Translations under genes and position numbers: made by a program
Assembly: GCF_016901775.1 (NCBI RefSeq)
Contig: NZ_JACJKW010000019.1
Coordinates: forward strand, 1 to 48,144
DNA from: Intestinimonas butyriciproducens
Lineage (GTDB): Bacteria; Bacillota; Clostridia; Oscillospirales; Butyricicoccaceae
Reading direction: 5' to 3'
Length of the DNA: 48,144 nucleotides
The notes under the pieces: generated by a model
Databases searched by the model: none
What the model was told of the DNA's origin: nothing
What the model saw: only the letters and a program-made list of their open reading frames with translations
Shown here: positions 21,015-29,932 of the stretch, piece after piece
Layout of the letters: each line of letters begins with the position of its first letter
Numbering within the stretch: the stretch's first letter is position 1

Positions 21015-21743
21015 TTATTTTGCGGTGGTCAGGGTCACATCGTAGAAGGCGCAAGAATCGCCTTTTCCTTTGATCTTGAGGAAATTGCAGCCCTGGAGAT
21101 TCACATCCACATCGATGGCGGCATCCCCTGCTTTGGTGGAATATTCCTTGATCAGGGTCTCTTCTCCGTATTGATCCACATTGTAAAACTGAAGGGTGGA
21201 CTCGGCTGTGTTTCCCAAATTATCAAAGGGGATAATGAATTTGCCGTGGATGCTGTCATAATTCGAATCCAGCTTGTAGACATGATAATCGGACCCTCTC
21301 AATCTCATCCGATTAAAGGGAGAATAGGTATCTCCCAGCACGGTGAACTGGGCGTCTTTTCCGGTGTATATATAACTATTATAGTCATTATAGTCTTTCA
21401 GCTCATCGATGGGCACGCTCTTGACGCCAACATCGGGACGCTGGCCGATATACACCGTCTGGCTCTCCTGATCCCAGGCCACTTCTTTGTCGGTGAGCAT
21501 CCCGGTGAGGGCACGCACCGGCAGATAGGTGGTGCCGTCATAGATCATGGGCTCCACCACATTGCCATTCACATCGGTGGGCTTTTTCAGATTGCCGTCC
21601 ACATAGATCTTGATGCCGCCCATGGCCACCTTGATCTCCTTCATGGTGGCGGCGGAAGAGGGCAGAATGGTGCCCAGGGTCAGAACGGTGACCAGTGTGC
21701 CTGCGGCAAAGCCTTTCAGGGTTCCTTTTTCAAACTTCGGCAT
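21015..21743 (-). CDS. exported protein with copper-amine-oxidase-type stalk and NPCBM-like domain
   Basis: The 242-residue protein has a signal peptide (GFAAGTLVTVLTLGTILPSSAA). Residues 37-102 match the stalk domain (IKIYVDGNLKKPTDVNGN, then YDGTTYLPVRALTGMLTDKE and VAWDQESQTVYIG), a wall-associated module common in Firmicutes. The C-terminal 130 residues resemble NPCBM/galactose-binding beta-sandwiches (TVLGDTYSPFNRMRL and TLQFYNVDQYGEETL). It is the last gene of a three-gene operon of exported proteins and probably binds sugar or cell-wall material. AAAGGAG lies 10 bases before the ATG. The role is inferred; no catalytic residues are seen. Confidence 0.82.
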   Translation of the reverse strand: MPKFEKGTLKGFAAGTLVTVLTLGTILPSSAATMKEIKVAMGGIKIYVDGNLKKPTDVNGNVVEPMIYDGTTYLPVRALTGMLTDKEVAWDQESQTVYIGQRPDVGVKSVPIDELKDYNDYNSYIYTGKDAQFTVLGDTYSPFNRMRLRGSDYHVYKLDSNYDSIHGKFIIPFDNLGNTAESTLQFYNVDQYGEETLIKEYSTKAGDAAIDVDVNLQGCNFLKIKGKGDSCAFYDVTLTTAK

Positions 21744-21790
21744 AGATATTTTCTCCTTTTCTGTTTTCTTTTATCAGCAAATCCCGGGCA

Positions 21791-22450
21791 TCAGGCCTGG
21801 GTCTTTTGATACAGGCGGTAGCACAGCAGGATGCTCTGCTCCACGGTGCAGCTCTGCTTGGGGGCGATGTTGTTGCCGCCCACCCCTTTGAAGATGCCGT
21901 TGTGGGCCAGGATGCCCATGGCCTGGGTGGCCCAGGAGGAAACCTGACCGGCATCCTGGTACAGGCTCAGATCTTCAAACTGCTCGATGTAATCGGTTTT
22001 GTTCTGGTCCTGGATATAGAGGATGGCCCGCAGGAGCATGGTGGCGATCTGCTCCCGGTTGGTGGTCTGCTGGGGAGCAAAGGTGCCGTCCCCCATGCCG
22101 TTGACGATGCCCGCCTGGTAGGCTTTGCGCACCACTTCGCTCTGGGTGTCGGTGAAGGTGTCCGCCGGGGCGGCCGGCAGGGTCTTGCCAGTGGCCTTTT
22201 CTGCCAGCGTCACCGCCAGGGCGGCAAACTGCTCCCGGGTGGCCGCCGCCTGATAGGAGGGATCTCCCGGCAGGGCGGGCACCAGTCCGGCGCCGGTGGC
22301 TTCTTTGATCTCTTCCACGGCCCAGTCGCTGGGGCTTTGTTCTGTGGGGATATAGGGCAGGTCATCCGGGTCCACCACTTCCCCCTTCAGGGCGAAAGCA
22401 GGCAGGATGCTGAGCACAAGGCACAGGCACAGGGCAATGAGCTTTTTCAT
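21791..22450 (-). CDS. secreted SLH-domain protein
   Basis: This 219-residue protein begins with a clear signal peptide (MKKLIALCLCLVLSILPAFA) and consists of three SLH-like repeats: about residues 40-90 (DWAVEEIKEATGAGLVPAL then REQFAALAVTLAEK), 97-147 (FTDTQSEVVRKAYQAGIVNG then REQIATMLLRAI) and 155-215 (SSWATQAMGILAHNGIFKGV then VEQSILLCYRLYQ). It has no other domain, so it is likely a wall-bound protein or an adaptor for the two operon partners. It lies 33 bp after the upstream gene and 47 bp before the stalk protein. Confidence 0.85.
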   Translation of the reverse strand: MKKLIALCLCLVLSILPAFALKGEVVDPDDLPYIPTEQSPSDWAVEEIKEATGAGLVPALPGDPSYQAAATREQFAALAVTLAEKATGKTLPAAPADTFTDTQSEVVRKAYQAGIVNGMGDGTFAPQQTTNREQIATMLLRAILYIQDQNKTDYIEQFEDLSLYQDAGQVSSWATQAMGILAHNGIFKGVGGNNIAPKQSCTVEQSILLCYRLYQKTQA

Positions 22451-22483
22451 GGCATTTTCTCCTTATTGTATTATTTTATTCTT

Positions 22484-23938
22484 TTAAAACTGACCGGTGA
22501 AGTAAGACAGCTTTTCATCCAGCTTGTGCCGGTAATCCAGGGTGGAAGCCGGAACGGCCAGGTAGGTGACGCCGTTTTCGTCCATCTGGAAATCCCGCTG
22601 CACTTCATTGTAATAGTGCATCCCTTTGAAAAACTCGGTCAGCTCTTCAAATTCCTCTTTGGTTTCGGCCTGGGCCAGGATCACCCGGCTGTCGGCGATG
22701 TAATCCAGCTCTGTCCAGCCTGCTTCCTTGTCCTCATCGGTCACATCCACGCCCCAGCCGCCAGGGATGGTGCCCACCGGAATGCGCAGGGTCTTCTGCT
22801 CTCCGGCCTGGGCGGAATAGTGGATGCTCATGATCCAGTCGTTGCCGGGGAGAAATTCCGTGTTGGAATCCACAAGGCCGCCCATTTCCTTGTATTTGTC
22901 GTACCGGAGATAGAAGCAATCCCCTTCGTCGGGATTTTTGGTGTTGTTCACCACATCCACCAGCAAAAAGCCGTCGCCGTTTTCAATGGTATAGCCCTTG
23001 ATCTTCACCTGGGACTGACCATAAGTGGTCTCCACTTCCGGCTTCTCTTCCGGTTTTTCTTCGGGCTCGGCGGTCTCCCCTCCCGGTTCCACCGGGCCGG
23101 TGGGCTCCTCCGGGGCCTGATAGCCGTCGGAATAGAGCACATCCACCAGACGGATGCCCTCGAGGTTATACACCGAAGTGAAAATCTCCTTGTACTGGGC
23201 ATCGGTGGAGGCGGTTTGCCAGTCGGTGATCATCTCGCCCCTTTGGTTGATATAAGCATAGGTAAGGGTGCGGGTGTCCCGATCGTTGCCGGTATACTCC
23301 TCCAACAGACCGTCGGTGGCGGGGCTGTCTTTGAAGACGATGGCTTTGCCATCCACAAAGCGGCCGGTGTAATAGGAGTCGTCATAGCGGATGGGGCTGA
23401 CCTCCAGGGGCAGGGTGATGGCGATCGTCCCTTTGGTGTCCACATAATACTGCTGCTTGTGAAATTCCCCATCCTGCCAGTAGTCATTGACTGCGGCGGC
23501 CAGGCCATAGGCGTCGTCGGAGAAATCAAACATCTCCTCAAAACGGCCCTGGTTCAGATTTGCGAGGATGTGTTCATAGATACCGTAGATGGGCACTTTG
23601 TGGTTTTCATATGTCACATAGTCATATTCCCATCTGGATGAGCCGTTGCTGTCCTTTATGTAGTGTTCCACCAGCACCAGGCCCTGGTGGGGCAGATTAC
23701 AGCTTTCATAGGAGATGCCGTACAGCACGCCGCCGTTGTTCAGCGGACCGACGCCCCAGGGAAAATTTCCTTCGTCCCAGAATTTCTGCATATAGGGAGC
23801 CCGGCGATACCAGAGCTCTCCCTCTTTCATGGAGAGGTAGTAATAGTAGCTTCCCGATTTGTCGGCGGCCATGGCGGGCAGGGCGGAAAGCACCGCCAGC
23901 CAAAGGGTCAAAAGAATGGTAACAAGCCTTTTTTTCAT
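22484..23938 (-). CDS. large exported protein with weak WG-repeat character
   Basis: The 484-residue product starts at the ATG at 23938 (GGAGG 7 bases upstream) and has a signal peptide (RLVTILLTLWLAVLSALPAMAA). The open frame extends 240 nt further upstream, but that stretch lacks a ribosome-binding site and crosses the promoter. Residues 30-270 contain strand pairs such as TGRFVDGKAIVFKD and AYINQRGEMITDW that resemble WG repeats. A Pro/Glu linker (PEEPTGPVEPGGETAEPEEK) at about 290-315 leads to a second beta-rich domain (315-484). It is the first of three exported-protein genes on one transcript. Function unknown; it may be a wall or surface protein. Confidence 0.75.
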   Translation of the reverse strand: MKKRLVTILLTLWLAVLSALPAMAADKSGSYYYYLSMKEGELWYRRAPYMQKFWDEGNFPWGVGPLNNGGVLYGISYESCNLPHQGLVLVEHYIKDSNGSSRWEYDYVTYENHKVPIYGIYEHILANLNQGRFEEMFDFSDDAYGLAAAVNDYWQDGEFHKQQYYVDTKGTIAITLPLEVSPIRYDDSYYTGRFVDGKAIVFKDSPATDGLLEEYTGNDRDTRTLTYAYINQRGEMITDWQTASTDAQYKEIFTSVYNLEGIRLVDVLYSDGYQAPEEPTGPVEPGGETAEPEEKPEEKPEVETTYGQSQVKIKGYTIENGDGFLLVDVVNNTKNPDEGDCFYLRYDKYKEMGGLVDSNTEFLPGNDWIMSIHYSAQAGEQKTLRIPVGTIPGGWGVDVTDEDKEAGWTELDYIADSRVILAQAETKEEFEELTEFFKGMHYYNEVQRDFQMDENGVTYLAVPASTLDYRHKLDEKLSYFTGQF

Positions 23939-23989
23939 CTTTCTTCCTCCATTTCCCTCTGCACAATAGAAAGAAATATTCCTGCTTTC

Positions 23990-24019
23990 AGAATACTCTA
24001 TGGGCAGAGCACTTGTCAA
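23990..24019 (-). promoter_or_regulatory. promoter of the exported-protein operon
   Basis: Minus-strand TTGACA (24014-24019), 18-bp spacer, TATTCT (23990-23995). The 364-bp gap 23939-24302 holds this and the divergent promoter at 24224-24252, and no gene. Confidence 0.7.
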
Positions 24020-24223
24020 TAAGAACCAGGAGGACATCCCCCCCTTTCGCCCTGTAAGATTCCAAAGAGGGCCGTGGGGTTTTATTTTTTCGCAAATTAT
24101 TTTTTCTCTTTTATTTCCGCCAGATTCCAGGAAAGAAAAAACCATACTTTCTTTTTTGTCAAACCCCTTGATTTCCAATGGGTTTGGCCTTTTTTTGCTG
24201 GAAAATACTATGCAGCCAGCTTA

Positions 24224-24252
24224 TTGTTTGATTTTGGAATATTTGATATAGT
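24224..24252 (+). promoter_or_regulatory. promoter of the zinc-ribbon cluster
   Basis: TTGTTT (24224-24229), 17-bp spacer, TATAGT (24247-24252), about 50 bp before the first start codon. It is the only good plus-strand promoter I find ahead of the 24.3-32.6 kb gene series. Confidence 0.6.
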
Positions 24253-24302
24253 ACGCTTAACAGAACTCCCTTGAATGGGGAAGAAAGAAAGGTGGATGCA
24301 CA

Positions 24303-24581
24303 ATGTTCGAAAATGTGGGAAAAACGCTGTTTCAAGTGGGCCAGGTGCTCTTCTGGCTATTTATCATCTGCGGCAGCCTGACATTCTTTTTCTTTGTCAT
24401 CGGAGGTCTGGCTCTGATGGGGATCGTGATGCTGATCTGCGGTGTGCTCAGCTCTTTTCTTTTCGCCCTGCCCCTTATGGGTTTTGGCAAGCTGGTGGAA
24501 GATGTGCACCAGATCCGTACCCGTCTGGCCGCTTCCTCCCGTCCCCAGACCGCTCCCCGGGACGAACTGCCCGAACTGTAA
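24303..24581 (+). CDS. small two-span membrane protein heading the zinc-ribbon cluster
   Basis: This 92-residue protein has two long hydrophobic segments (about 12-40 and 42-60, rich in Phe, Leu and Ile) and a polar, basic tail with a Pro/Ser-rich end. No family is recognised. It starts at the ATG at 24303 with an AGGTGG site and is 21 bp from the first zinc-ribbon protein, so the two are probably co-transcribed. Its size and place suggest an accessory subunit of the membrane proteins that follow. Confidence 0.7.
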   Translation: MFENVGKTLFQVGQVLFWLFIICGSLTFFFFVIGGLALMGIVMLICGVLSSFLFALPLMGFGKLVEDVHQIRTRLAASSRPQTAPRDELPEL

Positions 24582-24602
24582 TGCCATCAGGAGGGATGTA
24601 CC

Positions 24603-26066
24603 ATGAGTGAACGCTATACCCGGCTGTTTACGCTTCCCGGTTCCCTGTATGCCCAAGGCTCCCCGCTGATCATCCTGGCCGGAGCTTTGCTGAAAGACAA
24701 TCAAACGGGAAGGGTGCTGGCACAGCTGAAACTGAAAAATGTAGGCACAAAGTCCGTCAAGGCCGTGAAGGTCTCTGTCACTCCCCTGGATTCCGCCGGG
24801 ATGGAAAACGGCCAGCCGGTGGAGCATCCGTATCTGGATCTCCATGCCGCCCGGGATGGGGAATTCGGCCAAAAGGAGCCAATTCCTTTCCCCGATCCCA
24901 CCACCCGGGCTTTCCGCGGAGCCATCACCCAGGTGGTATTTACCGACGGCAGCCTGTGGGGCCCGGCGGAAGGAGCCTGGGAGGTTTTGTCCCCCAGCCG
25001 CCCCCTGGAAAGTGTGCTGCGGGATCAAGAGCTTTGCAAAGAATACCAGATCCAATATGGCGCCAACTGCCGGGTGTTTCCCCGGGAAGAGGCGGGACTG
25101 TGGCAATGCGCCTGCGGCGCCTGGAACCGGCAGGAGGAAGAAAGCTGCCATGCCTGCGGCAAAAATCTGGATCAGCTGAAAGGTTTTGATCTGGAACAGC
25201 TGAAGGCCAGCCGGGACGCCCGGCTGGCCCGGGAACAGCAGGCCATGGCCGCCCAGCAGGCCGCCGCTTCCCAGGCTGCACCGGCTGCGCCTTCCAAAGG
25301 CAACCGGCCCCAGTGGCTCATCCCCGGCATCGCTGCGTTGCTGGTGGTGCTGATCGGGGGCGGCGTCTTCTTTGTCAACCGGGGAAAGCCTGCTTCTTCC
25401 GGCTCTTCCGCCTCCGGCGGCGGCACCCAGTCCGCCGCTTCCGATGATTCCGGCTCGGCTGCCGGTGGCGATGACACCCAATCGGCCGCTTCCGGCGATT
25501 CCGGCAATTCCGGCACAGCCACGGCGGCCAGTCCGGTGGACACTCTCTGTAACTTCATCCGGGAAGAGGGAGAGATCCGGGACCGGGTGGATTTCCCCGC
25601 CTTCCCCATCTACTATGAAGATTGTTATGTCTATGAAAAAACCATGGACTCCGGGGTCAAGTATTTCTTCCTGGCAGATGAAGAGGATAATGATCTGCTG
25701 TGGTTCCACGCCCAGTGGCCCGTCGATTCCAATATGGAGGTCACCCTGTTCTATAATTGGGAAGAAGGATTTATCAGCTTCATGCCCACTGTGGAGGTCA
25801 CCTCCAATAGTGGTTCCAAGACCAGTTACATCCTGCGTGGCAGCGTGGACATAGCCGACTACCACGCCAATATGGATGTGACTCCCAGCAGCGTAGAGGA
25901 AGCGGAGACCGGGGCGGAAGCGCCGGAATACACCCAGCCCCTTACCAAAAGCTGCACCTCCCTCATGCATTTTTCCATTCTGCGCCTGAGTGAACTGTGT
26001 GAAGAAGTAGGCATCTCCATGGATGATCTGGGCTTTATAAACTTCGAAAATCCCGTCATCGACTGA
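24603..26066 (+). CDS. zinc-ribbon membrane protein, paralogue 1
   Basis: The 487-residue protein has four parts. Residues 1-160 form a conserved N-terminal module (MSERYTRLFTLPGSLYAQGS, ILAGALLKDNQTGRVLAQLK, EFGQKEPIPFPD) with no signal peptide. Residues 167-186 form a four-cysteine zinc ribbon (C169, C171, C182, C185), then an Ala/Gln/Arg helix. One membrane span is at about 239-258. A Ser/Gly/Asp linker (261-312) leads to a C-terminal domain (313-487) of unknown type that is likely outside the cell. The N-terminal module and ribbon are shared with the genes at 27142 and 30868 and the pseudogene at 26098, while the outer parts differ. The family is widespread in Clostridia but uncharacterised, as far as I know. 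Confidence 0.82.
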   Translation: MSERYTRLFTLPGSLYAQGSPLIILAGALLKDNQTGRVLAQLKLKNVGTKSVKAVKVSVTPLDSAGMENGQPVEHPYLDLHAARDGEFGQKEPIPFPDPTTRAFRGAITQVVFTDGSLWGPAEGAWEVLSPSRPLESVLRDQELCKEYQIQYGANCRVFPREEAGLWQCACGAWNRQEEESCHACGKNLDQLKGFDLEQLKASRDARLAREQQAMAAQQAAASQAAPAAPSKGNRPQWLIPGIAALLVVLIGGGVFFVNRGKPASSGSSASGGGTQSAASDDSGSAAGGDDTQSAASGDSGNSGTATAASPVDTLCNFIREEGEIRDRVDFPAFPIYYEDCYVYEKTMDSGVKYFFLADEEDNDLLWFHAQWPVDSNMEVTLFYNWEEGFISFMPTVEVTSNSGSKTSYILRGSVDIADYHANMDVTPSSVEEAETGAEAPEYTQPLTKSCTSLMHFSILRLSELCEEVGISMDDLGFINFENPVID

Positions 26067-26097
26067 GAACCTTATCCAAAAAGGAGCGTGATCTGCC

Positions 26098-27135
26098 ATG
26101 AGCCAGCGCTATACCCGGCTGTTTGCTCTGCCGGGGTGTCTTTGCTCTCACAGCGCACCGGCGGCCATCCTGGCCGGGGCCCTTTTGAAAGACAATGAAA
26201 CCGGGGAAATTCTGGCTCAGCTGAAGCTGAAAAATGTGCAGGCAAAGCCCATCCAGGCGCTGACCGTTTCCCTCAGGCGCTGGACACCCCGGGCCTGCCC
26301 CTGGGACAGCCGGCGGAACATCAGTATCTGGATCTGGGCATCCCTCGTGATGGTGAATTTGGCCAGAAAGAAGCCATTGTTTTTTCCCACCTGACTGCAC
26401 GGCGTTTCCAGCCCAGGGTCACCCAGGTGATCTTTTCCGATGGGACCCTGTGGGAAACCGGCGGCGAAGCCTGGGAGAGCATCCCGCCCCAGGTGACTTT
26501 GGAAAAAGCCCTGGGGGATGAAGCCCTTTGCAAGGAATACCGGGCCCGCTTCCCCGGCGCCTCCTACCTCCCTCAAAAAGACGGCCCTTCTGGCGCTGCG
26601 CCTGCGGCGCCTGGAACAGGCAAGGCGACGAGCACTGTCACGGCTGCGGAGCATCCGCTCAGGCCTTGTTTTCTGCCGATCCGGGGGAAACGCGAACCCG
26701 CGTTCAACTCCGGCAAAAGCAAATCATCGGTCCCCAGCGGAAAGCCCGGGCTTTTTCCCTCTTTGTGGGTGTTCTGATGGTCCTGTTTCCCCTTGGGATT
26801 TTTCTGGTGAACGAGGGGCCTTTATCCGGAACCGGAACTGCAACGCCGCCTATACCCAGCTGTTTTGCAGCCTTGTGTTTGCCCTGATCACCGGGGTCCT
26901 TTGGCTGATCTGCGGTGCTCTGCCCGGCTTCTCCCGAAAACTCATGGGGCTTGATGCAGGGTTGTCCTTCTGCTGCGGGCTTTTCCTTCTGTATGTGCCG
27001 GCCTTTCCCATGGGAGCCAGGGCCGGCGCTCCGGACCTTCTGCTGGTAATGACTTTGCTATTTCTGATCGCAGTCTTTCTGCTCTATTATTTTACATTCC
27101 ATATCTTCAAAACATCCAATTCCAAAGGAGAGTGA
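26098..27135 (+). pseudogene. frameshifted zinc-ribbon membrane protein, paralogue 2
   Basis: The start (MSQRYTRLFALPG, with an AAAGGAG site) and the first 60 codons match the intact paralogues. Near 26275 one base is missing (CCCTCAGG where the copy at 30868 has CCCTCCAGG), and the family sequence continues in another frame (FSDGTLWETGGEAWESIP, ALGDEALCKEY). A second shift near 26588 moves the zinc ribbon (CACGAWNRQGDEHCHGCG) and a membrane span into a third frame. A third near 26815 returns to the first frame for three more spans (for example LVFALITGVLWLICGALPG). The ancestor was thus a multi-span version. Several sequencing errors could produce the same picture, but three in one gene and none in its neighbours favours real decay. 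Confidence 0.8.
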
Positions 27136-27141
27136 TCTTCC

Positions 27142-28434
27142 ATGAGCGAACGCTATGCCCGACTGTTTTCCCTGCCGGAAAACCTGTATCAGCCCGGCTC
27201 GCCGGTGATGATCCTGGCCGGTGCCCTTCTGAAAGACAACCAGGCCGGCGGCATCCTGGCCCTGATGAAATTCAAGAATGTGGGAACAAAACCCATCCGG
27301 GGCCTGAAGGTGCGCTTTTTCCCCCAGGACCTCACCGGCATCGACCTGGACCAGCCCCTGGAACACCAGTACCTGGATCTGAATGCCGCCCGTGACGGGG
27401 AGTTTGGTCAAAAAGAACCGGTGGCCTTCCCCAATGCCATCACCCGGGCCTTCCGTGTGGAGGTATACCAGGTGGTCTTTGCCGACGGCACCCTGTGGAA
27501 CCAGGAACAAAGTTCCTGGACCCCCATGCCCCCGTTCCAGGCCTTGGAAACAGCCCTGGGGGACAAGGAACTTTGCAAAGAATACCAGATCCTCTACGGC
27601 GCCAACTGCCGCATCATGCCCCAGGAGGACAAGGGGCTGTGGCGGTGCACCTGCGGGGCCTGGAACATGGAGAGCGAAGCCAACTGCCACGCCTGCGGCA
27701 AAAATCTGGACCAGCTGAAAGCCCTGGATCTGGAGCAGCTGAAAGCCAGCCGGGATGCCCGGCTGGCCCGGGAGCAGCAGGCCATGGCCGCCCAACAGGC
27801 CGCCGCTTCTCAGGCCGCCGCTTCTGCCCCGGCTCAGGCTCCTTCCAAAGGCAATCGGCCCCAGTGGCTCATCCCCGGCATCGCCGCCCTGCTGGTGGTG
27901 CTGGTGGGCGTCGGCGTCTTCTTTGCCAACCGGGGAAAGCCCGCTTCTTCCGGCTCTTCCGGCTCTGGCGGCGGCACCCAGTCTGCCGCTTCTGATGATT
28001 CCGGCACTTCTGCTCCTTCTGATGATTCCAGCTCGGCTGCTGCCGATGACTCCGGCACTTCTGCCCCTTCCGATGATTCCGGCTCAGCTTCCGGAAGTTC
28101 CGGCAGCGCCGCTGCATCCGATGAGGACTTTGTCCGGGATGCCCTCCATGATTTCTCCGGAGAGATGGAAGACTATGCTCCCGGCACCACCGTGGCATTC
28201 TCCCTGGAAGGCTCTTCTGTGACCCTGGGACTGCTGGCAGATCAAAGCCAATTTACCGATGATGAAATCATGGGCATAGCCAATGAGGTTCTGGACGGCA
28301 CCGGCGCCAGGGATTTTCTGGCAGATGGCGGATTTGAAATTTCCTTCCATCTTTTCCTCTACGACGACGACCGGCAGATGAAGAATCTGCAGAATGAAAT
28401 GATGGACCTGGGCTTCCTTTTGATGGAAGAATAA
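27142..28434 (+). CDS. zinc-ribbon membrane protein, paralogue 3
   Basis: The 430-residue protein has the same inner half as the gene at 24603: N-terminal module (1-160), zinc ribbon C169, C171, C182, C185, an almost identical helical stretch (DLEQLKASRDARLAREQQAM) and a membrane span (about 242-262). The Ser/Asp-rich linker (263-330) carries repeats of DDSGTSAPS type. The C-terminal domain (331-430) is acidic and differs from paralogue 1. Near-identity at DNA level from the ribbon to the span suggests recent duplication or gene conversion. AAAGGAG lies 9-10 bases before the ATG and the start is 7 bp past the pseudogene. Confidence 0.82.
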   Translation: MSERYARLFSLPENLYQPGSPVMILAGALLKDNQAGGILALMKFKNVGTKPIRGLKVRFFPQDLTGIDLDQPLEHQYLDLNAARDGEFGQKEPVAFPNAITRAFRVEVYQVVFADGTLWNQEQSSWTPMPPFQALETALGDKELCKEYQILYGANCRIMPQEDKGLWRCTCGAWNMESEANCHACGKNLDQLKALDLEQLKASRDARLAREQQAMAAQQAAASQAAASAPAQAPSKGNRPQWLIPGIAALLVVLVGVGVFFANRGKPASSGSSGSGGGTQSAASDDSGTSAPSDDSSSAAADDSGTSAPSDDSGSASGSSGSAAASDEDFVRDALHDFSGEMEDYAPGTTVAFSLEGSSVTLGLLADQSQFTDDEIMGIANEVLDGTGARDFLADGGFEISFHLFLYDDDRQMKNLQNEMMDLGFLLMEE

Positions 28435-28470
28435 TCATCCTATTTTCCCACGGAAAGAGAGGTTTTTCCC

Positions 28471-29103
28471 ATGAAATACTGTACCAAATGCGGCTCGCCC
28501 ATGGCGGATGACGATATTTACTGCGCCAAATGCGGCGCCGCTTCCGCTCCCAGCCAGCCCTCTGTTCCCCAGGCCAGCGCTCCCCGGCCGATGCCTTCTA
28601 TCCCGGCTGCCCCAACCGGCCCTGCCCAGAGCGGCAAAGGCTTTGGGGCAAAATGGAAACAGATGAAGCCAAAGCAAAAAGGCCTCCTCTGTGGTATCGC
28701 CGCCACAGTGGTAGCAGCGGTGGTTCTGGTCATCGCTCTGGGCGGGTCCAATGATTCCTACCAGCCCTCGTCCTCCGGCTATTCCCCCTCTGCCGGAGCA
28801 GCTTCTTCCGGCTCGGCTTCCTCCGGCGGTTCTGCTGATATCACCAAGATGCAGGTGGCCACCGCCCTGCGGGATGAGATCGGCTCCAAGTATGACACCG
28901 CCGACCCGGACAGCTGCCGCTACGATATCAACAAGCAGGAAAAACAGGGGAATTTCACCTATGTCTATGGCAGCGTCACCCTGTATGACAAATACGGCAA
29001 GCTGACCACCGGCTGGCGGGACGATTCCGGCACTCCCTACCGCACCTATACCGTCAAGATCAATAACTCCACCGGGAAGGCTGTCTCCTGCGAAATCAAG
29101 TAA
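28471..29103 (+). CDS. short zinc-ribbon membrane protein
   Basis: This 210-residue protein opens with a zinc ribbon of the zinc-ribbon_2 type (C4, C7, C18, C21 in MKYCTKCGSPMADDDIYCAK), then a Pro/Ala-rich linker (22-60), a basic patch and one membrane span (71-91). A Ser/Gly linker follows and a C-terminal beta-rich domain (125-210) with repeated Tyr (YDINKQEKQGNFTYVYGSV). It probably faces outward at the C-terminus. It lacks the long N-terminal module of its neighbours but shares the ribbon-span-linker-outer-domain plan. The gap of 36 bp to the previous gene holds a GAAAGAGAGG site. Confidence 0.8.
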   Translation: MKYCTKCGSPMADDDIYCAKCGAASAPSQPSVPQASAPRPMPSIPAAPTGPAQSGKGFGAKWKQMKPKQKGLLCGIAATVVAAVVLVIALGGSNDSYQPSSSGYSPSAGAASSGSASSGGSADITKMQVATALRDEIGSKYDTADPDSCRYDINKQEKQGNFTYVYGSVTLYDKYGKLTTGWRDDSGTPYRTYTVKINNSTGKAVSCEIK

Positions 29104-29164
29104 ACAGAGAGAAACAAAAACAGATCAATTACCGCCACAGGCGGATAAAGAGAGGAGAAACAAT

Positions 29165-29839
29165 ATGAAATTCTGTTCCAAATGCGGAGCCCAACTGGCT
29201 GACGACGCCGCTTTCTGCCCCAAATGCGGCACCCCTTGCCCCACTTCCCCGGCCCAGCCGGAGCCCACATTCTCTGCCCCGGCCCCTCTGGATGTCCCTC
29301 CCGAGGATCTGCTGTCCTCCGAATCCCTGCCCCCTCTGGAGGGCGAGAGCGAAGTGATGCCCACGGGAGAAGCCGCCCCGGCCGCCGGGAAGAAATCCTT
29401 CCTGGATACCATCAAAGCCTGGAGCAAGAAGAAAAAGATCATCGCCGGGTCGGTAGCTGCCGTGTTAGTGGTGGCCGCCGTGGCCTCCTTCGCCCTGCTC
29501 TACAAATCGGAACTGGAGCAGGTGAGGGACGAATGCCTGGACATCGCCGGCATGGTCACCGGCGACGGCAAAACCTCCTTCAGCCTGGACACCTCCCCGG
29601 ATCACTATGCCAATATGGATCCCGATGTGGCCGCCCTGCTGCAGAGCAGCACACAGAAAAAGGTGCTGAAGGCCATTAAGCACGCCAACACCGCCCTGGG
29701 CTTCGACAGCGGCCTGTATGACCAGATGCTGAAGACCAACGCTCTCATGGGACGCCAGACCGAAGAAAATGACAAATACAAAGTGGCCTGGAGTTATCAT
29801 CCCGACGATGGCCTGGAAGTGACTTATTCCAAAAAATAA
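29165..29839 (+). CDS. short zinc-ribbon membrane protein
   Basis: The 224-residue product has the same plan: zinc ribbon (C4, C7, C18, C21 in MKFCSKCGAQLADDAAFCPK), a long Pro/Ser/Glu linker (25-75), a Lys-rich patch (KAWSKKKK), one membrane span (92-112) and a C-terminal helical domain of about 110 residues with no motif I know. It is 61 bp after its neighbour, with a GAGAGGAG site before the ATG at 29165. The outer domain shows no similarity to the other members that I can see by eye. Confidence 0.8.
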   Translation: MKFCSKCGAQLADDAAFCPKCGTPCPTSPAQPEPTFSAPAPLDVPPEDLLSSESLPPLEGESEVMPTGEAAPAAGKKSFLDTIKAWSKKKKIIAGSVAAVLVVAAVASFALLYKSELEQVRDECLDIAGMVTGDGKTSFSLDTSPDHYANMDPDVAALLQSSTQKKVLKAIKHANTALGFDSGLYDQMLKTNALMGRQTEENDKYKVAWSYHPDDGLEVTYSKK

Positions 29840-29851
29840 CCCCTGTGTTAT

Positions 29852-29899
29852 CCAGAGCCGGCTCCCGGGAAACCCCTTTCCCGGTGCAGCCGGCTCTGG
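29852..29899 (+). terminator. hairpin inside the zinc-ribbon gene series
   Basis: Arms 29852-29863 and 29888-29899 (CCAGAGCCGGCT) pair perfectly, with an inner CCCGGGA/TCCCGG-type stem, followed by CCGTTTTAC. The T-run is short, so it may end transcription only partly and lower expression of the genes from 29933 onward. Confidence 0.55.
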
Positions 29900-29932
29900 C
29901 CGTTTTACAATGCAGAAAGGAGAACCGTTTCC

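Noticed and set aside
23938-24178. Longer N-terminus for the exported protein at 22484-23938
   Set aside because: The 80 extra codons lack a ribosome-binding site, include the promoter at 23990-24019 and would bury the signal peptide.
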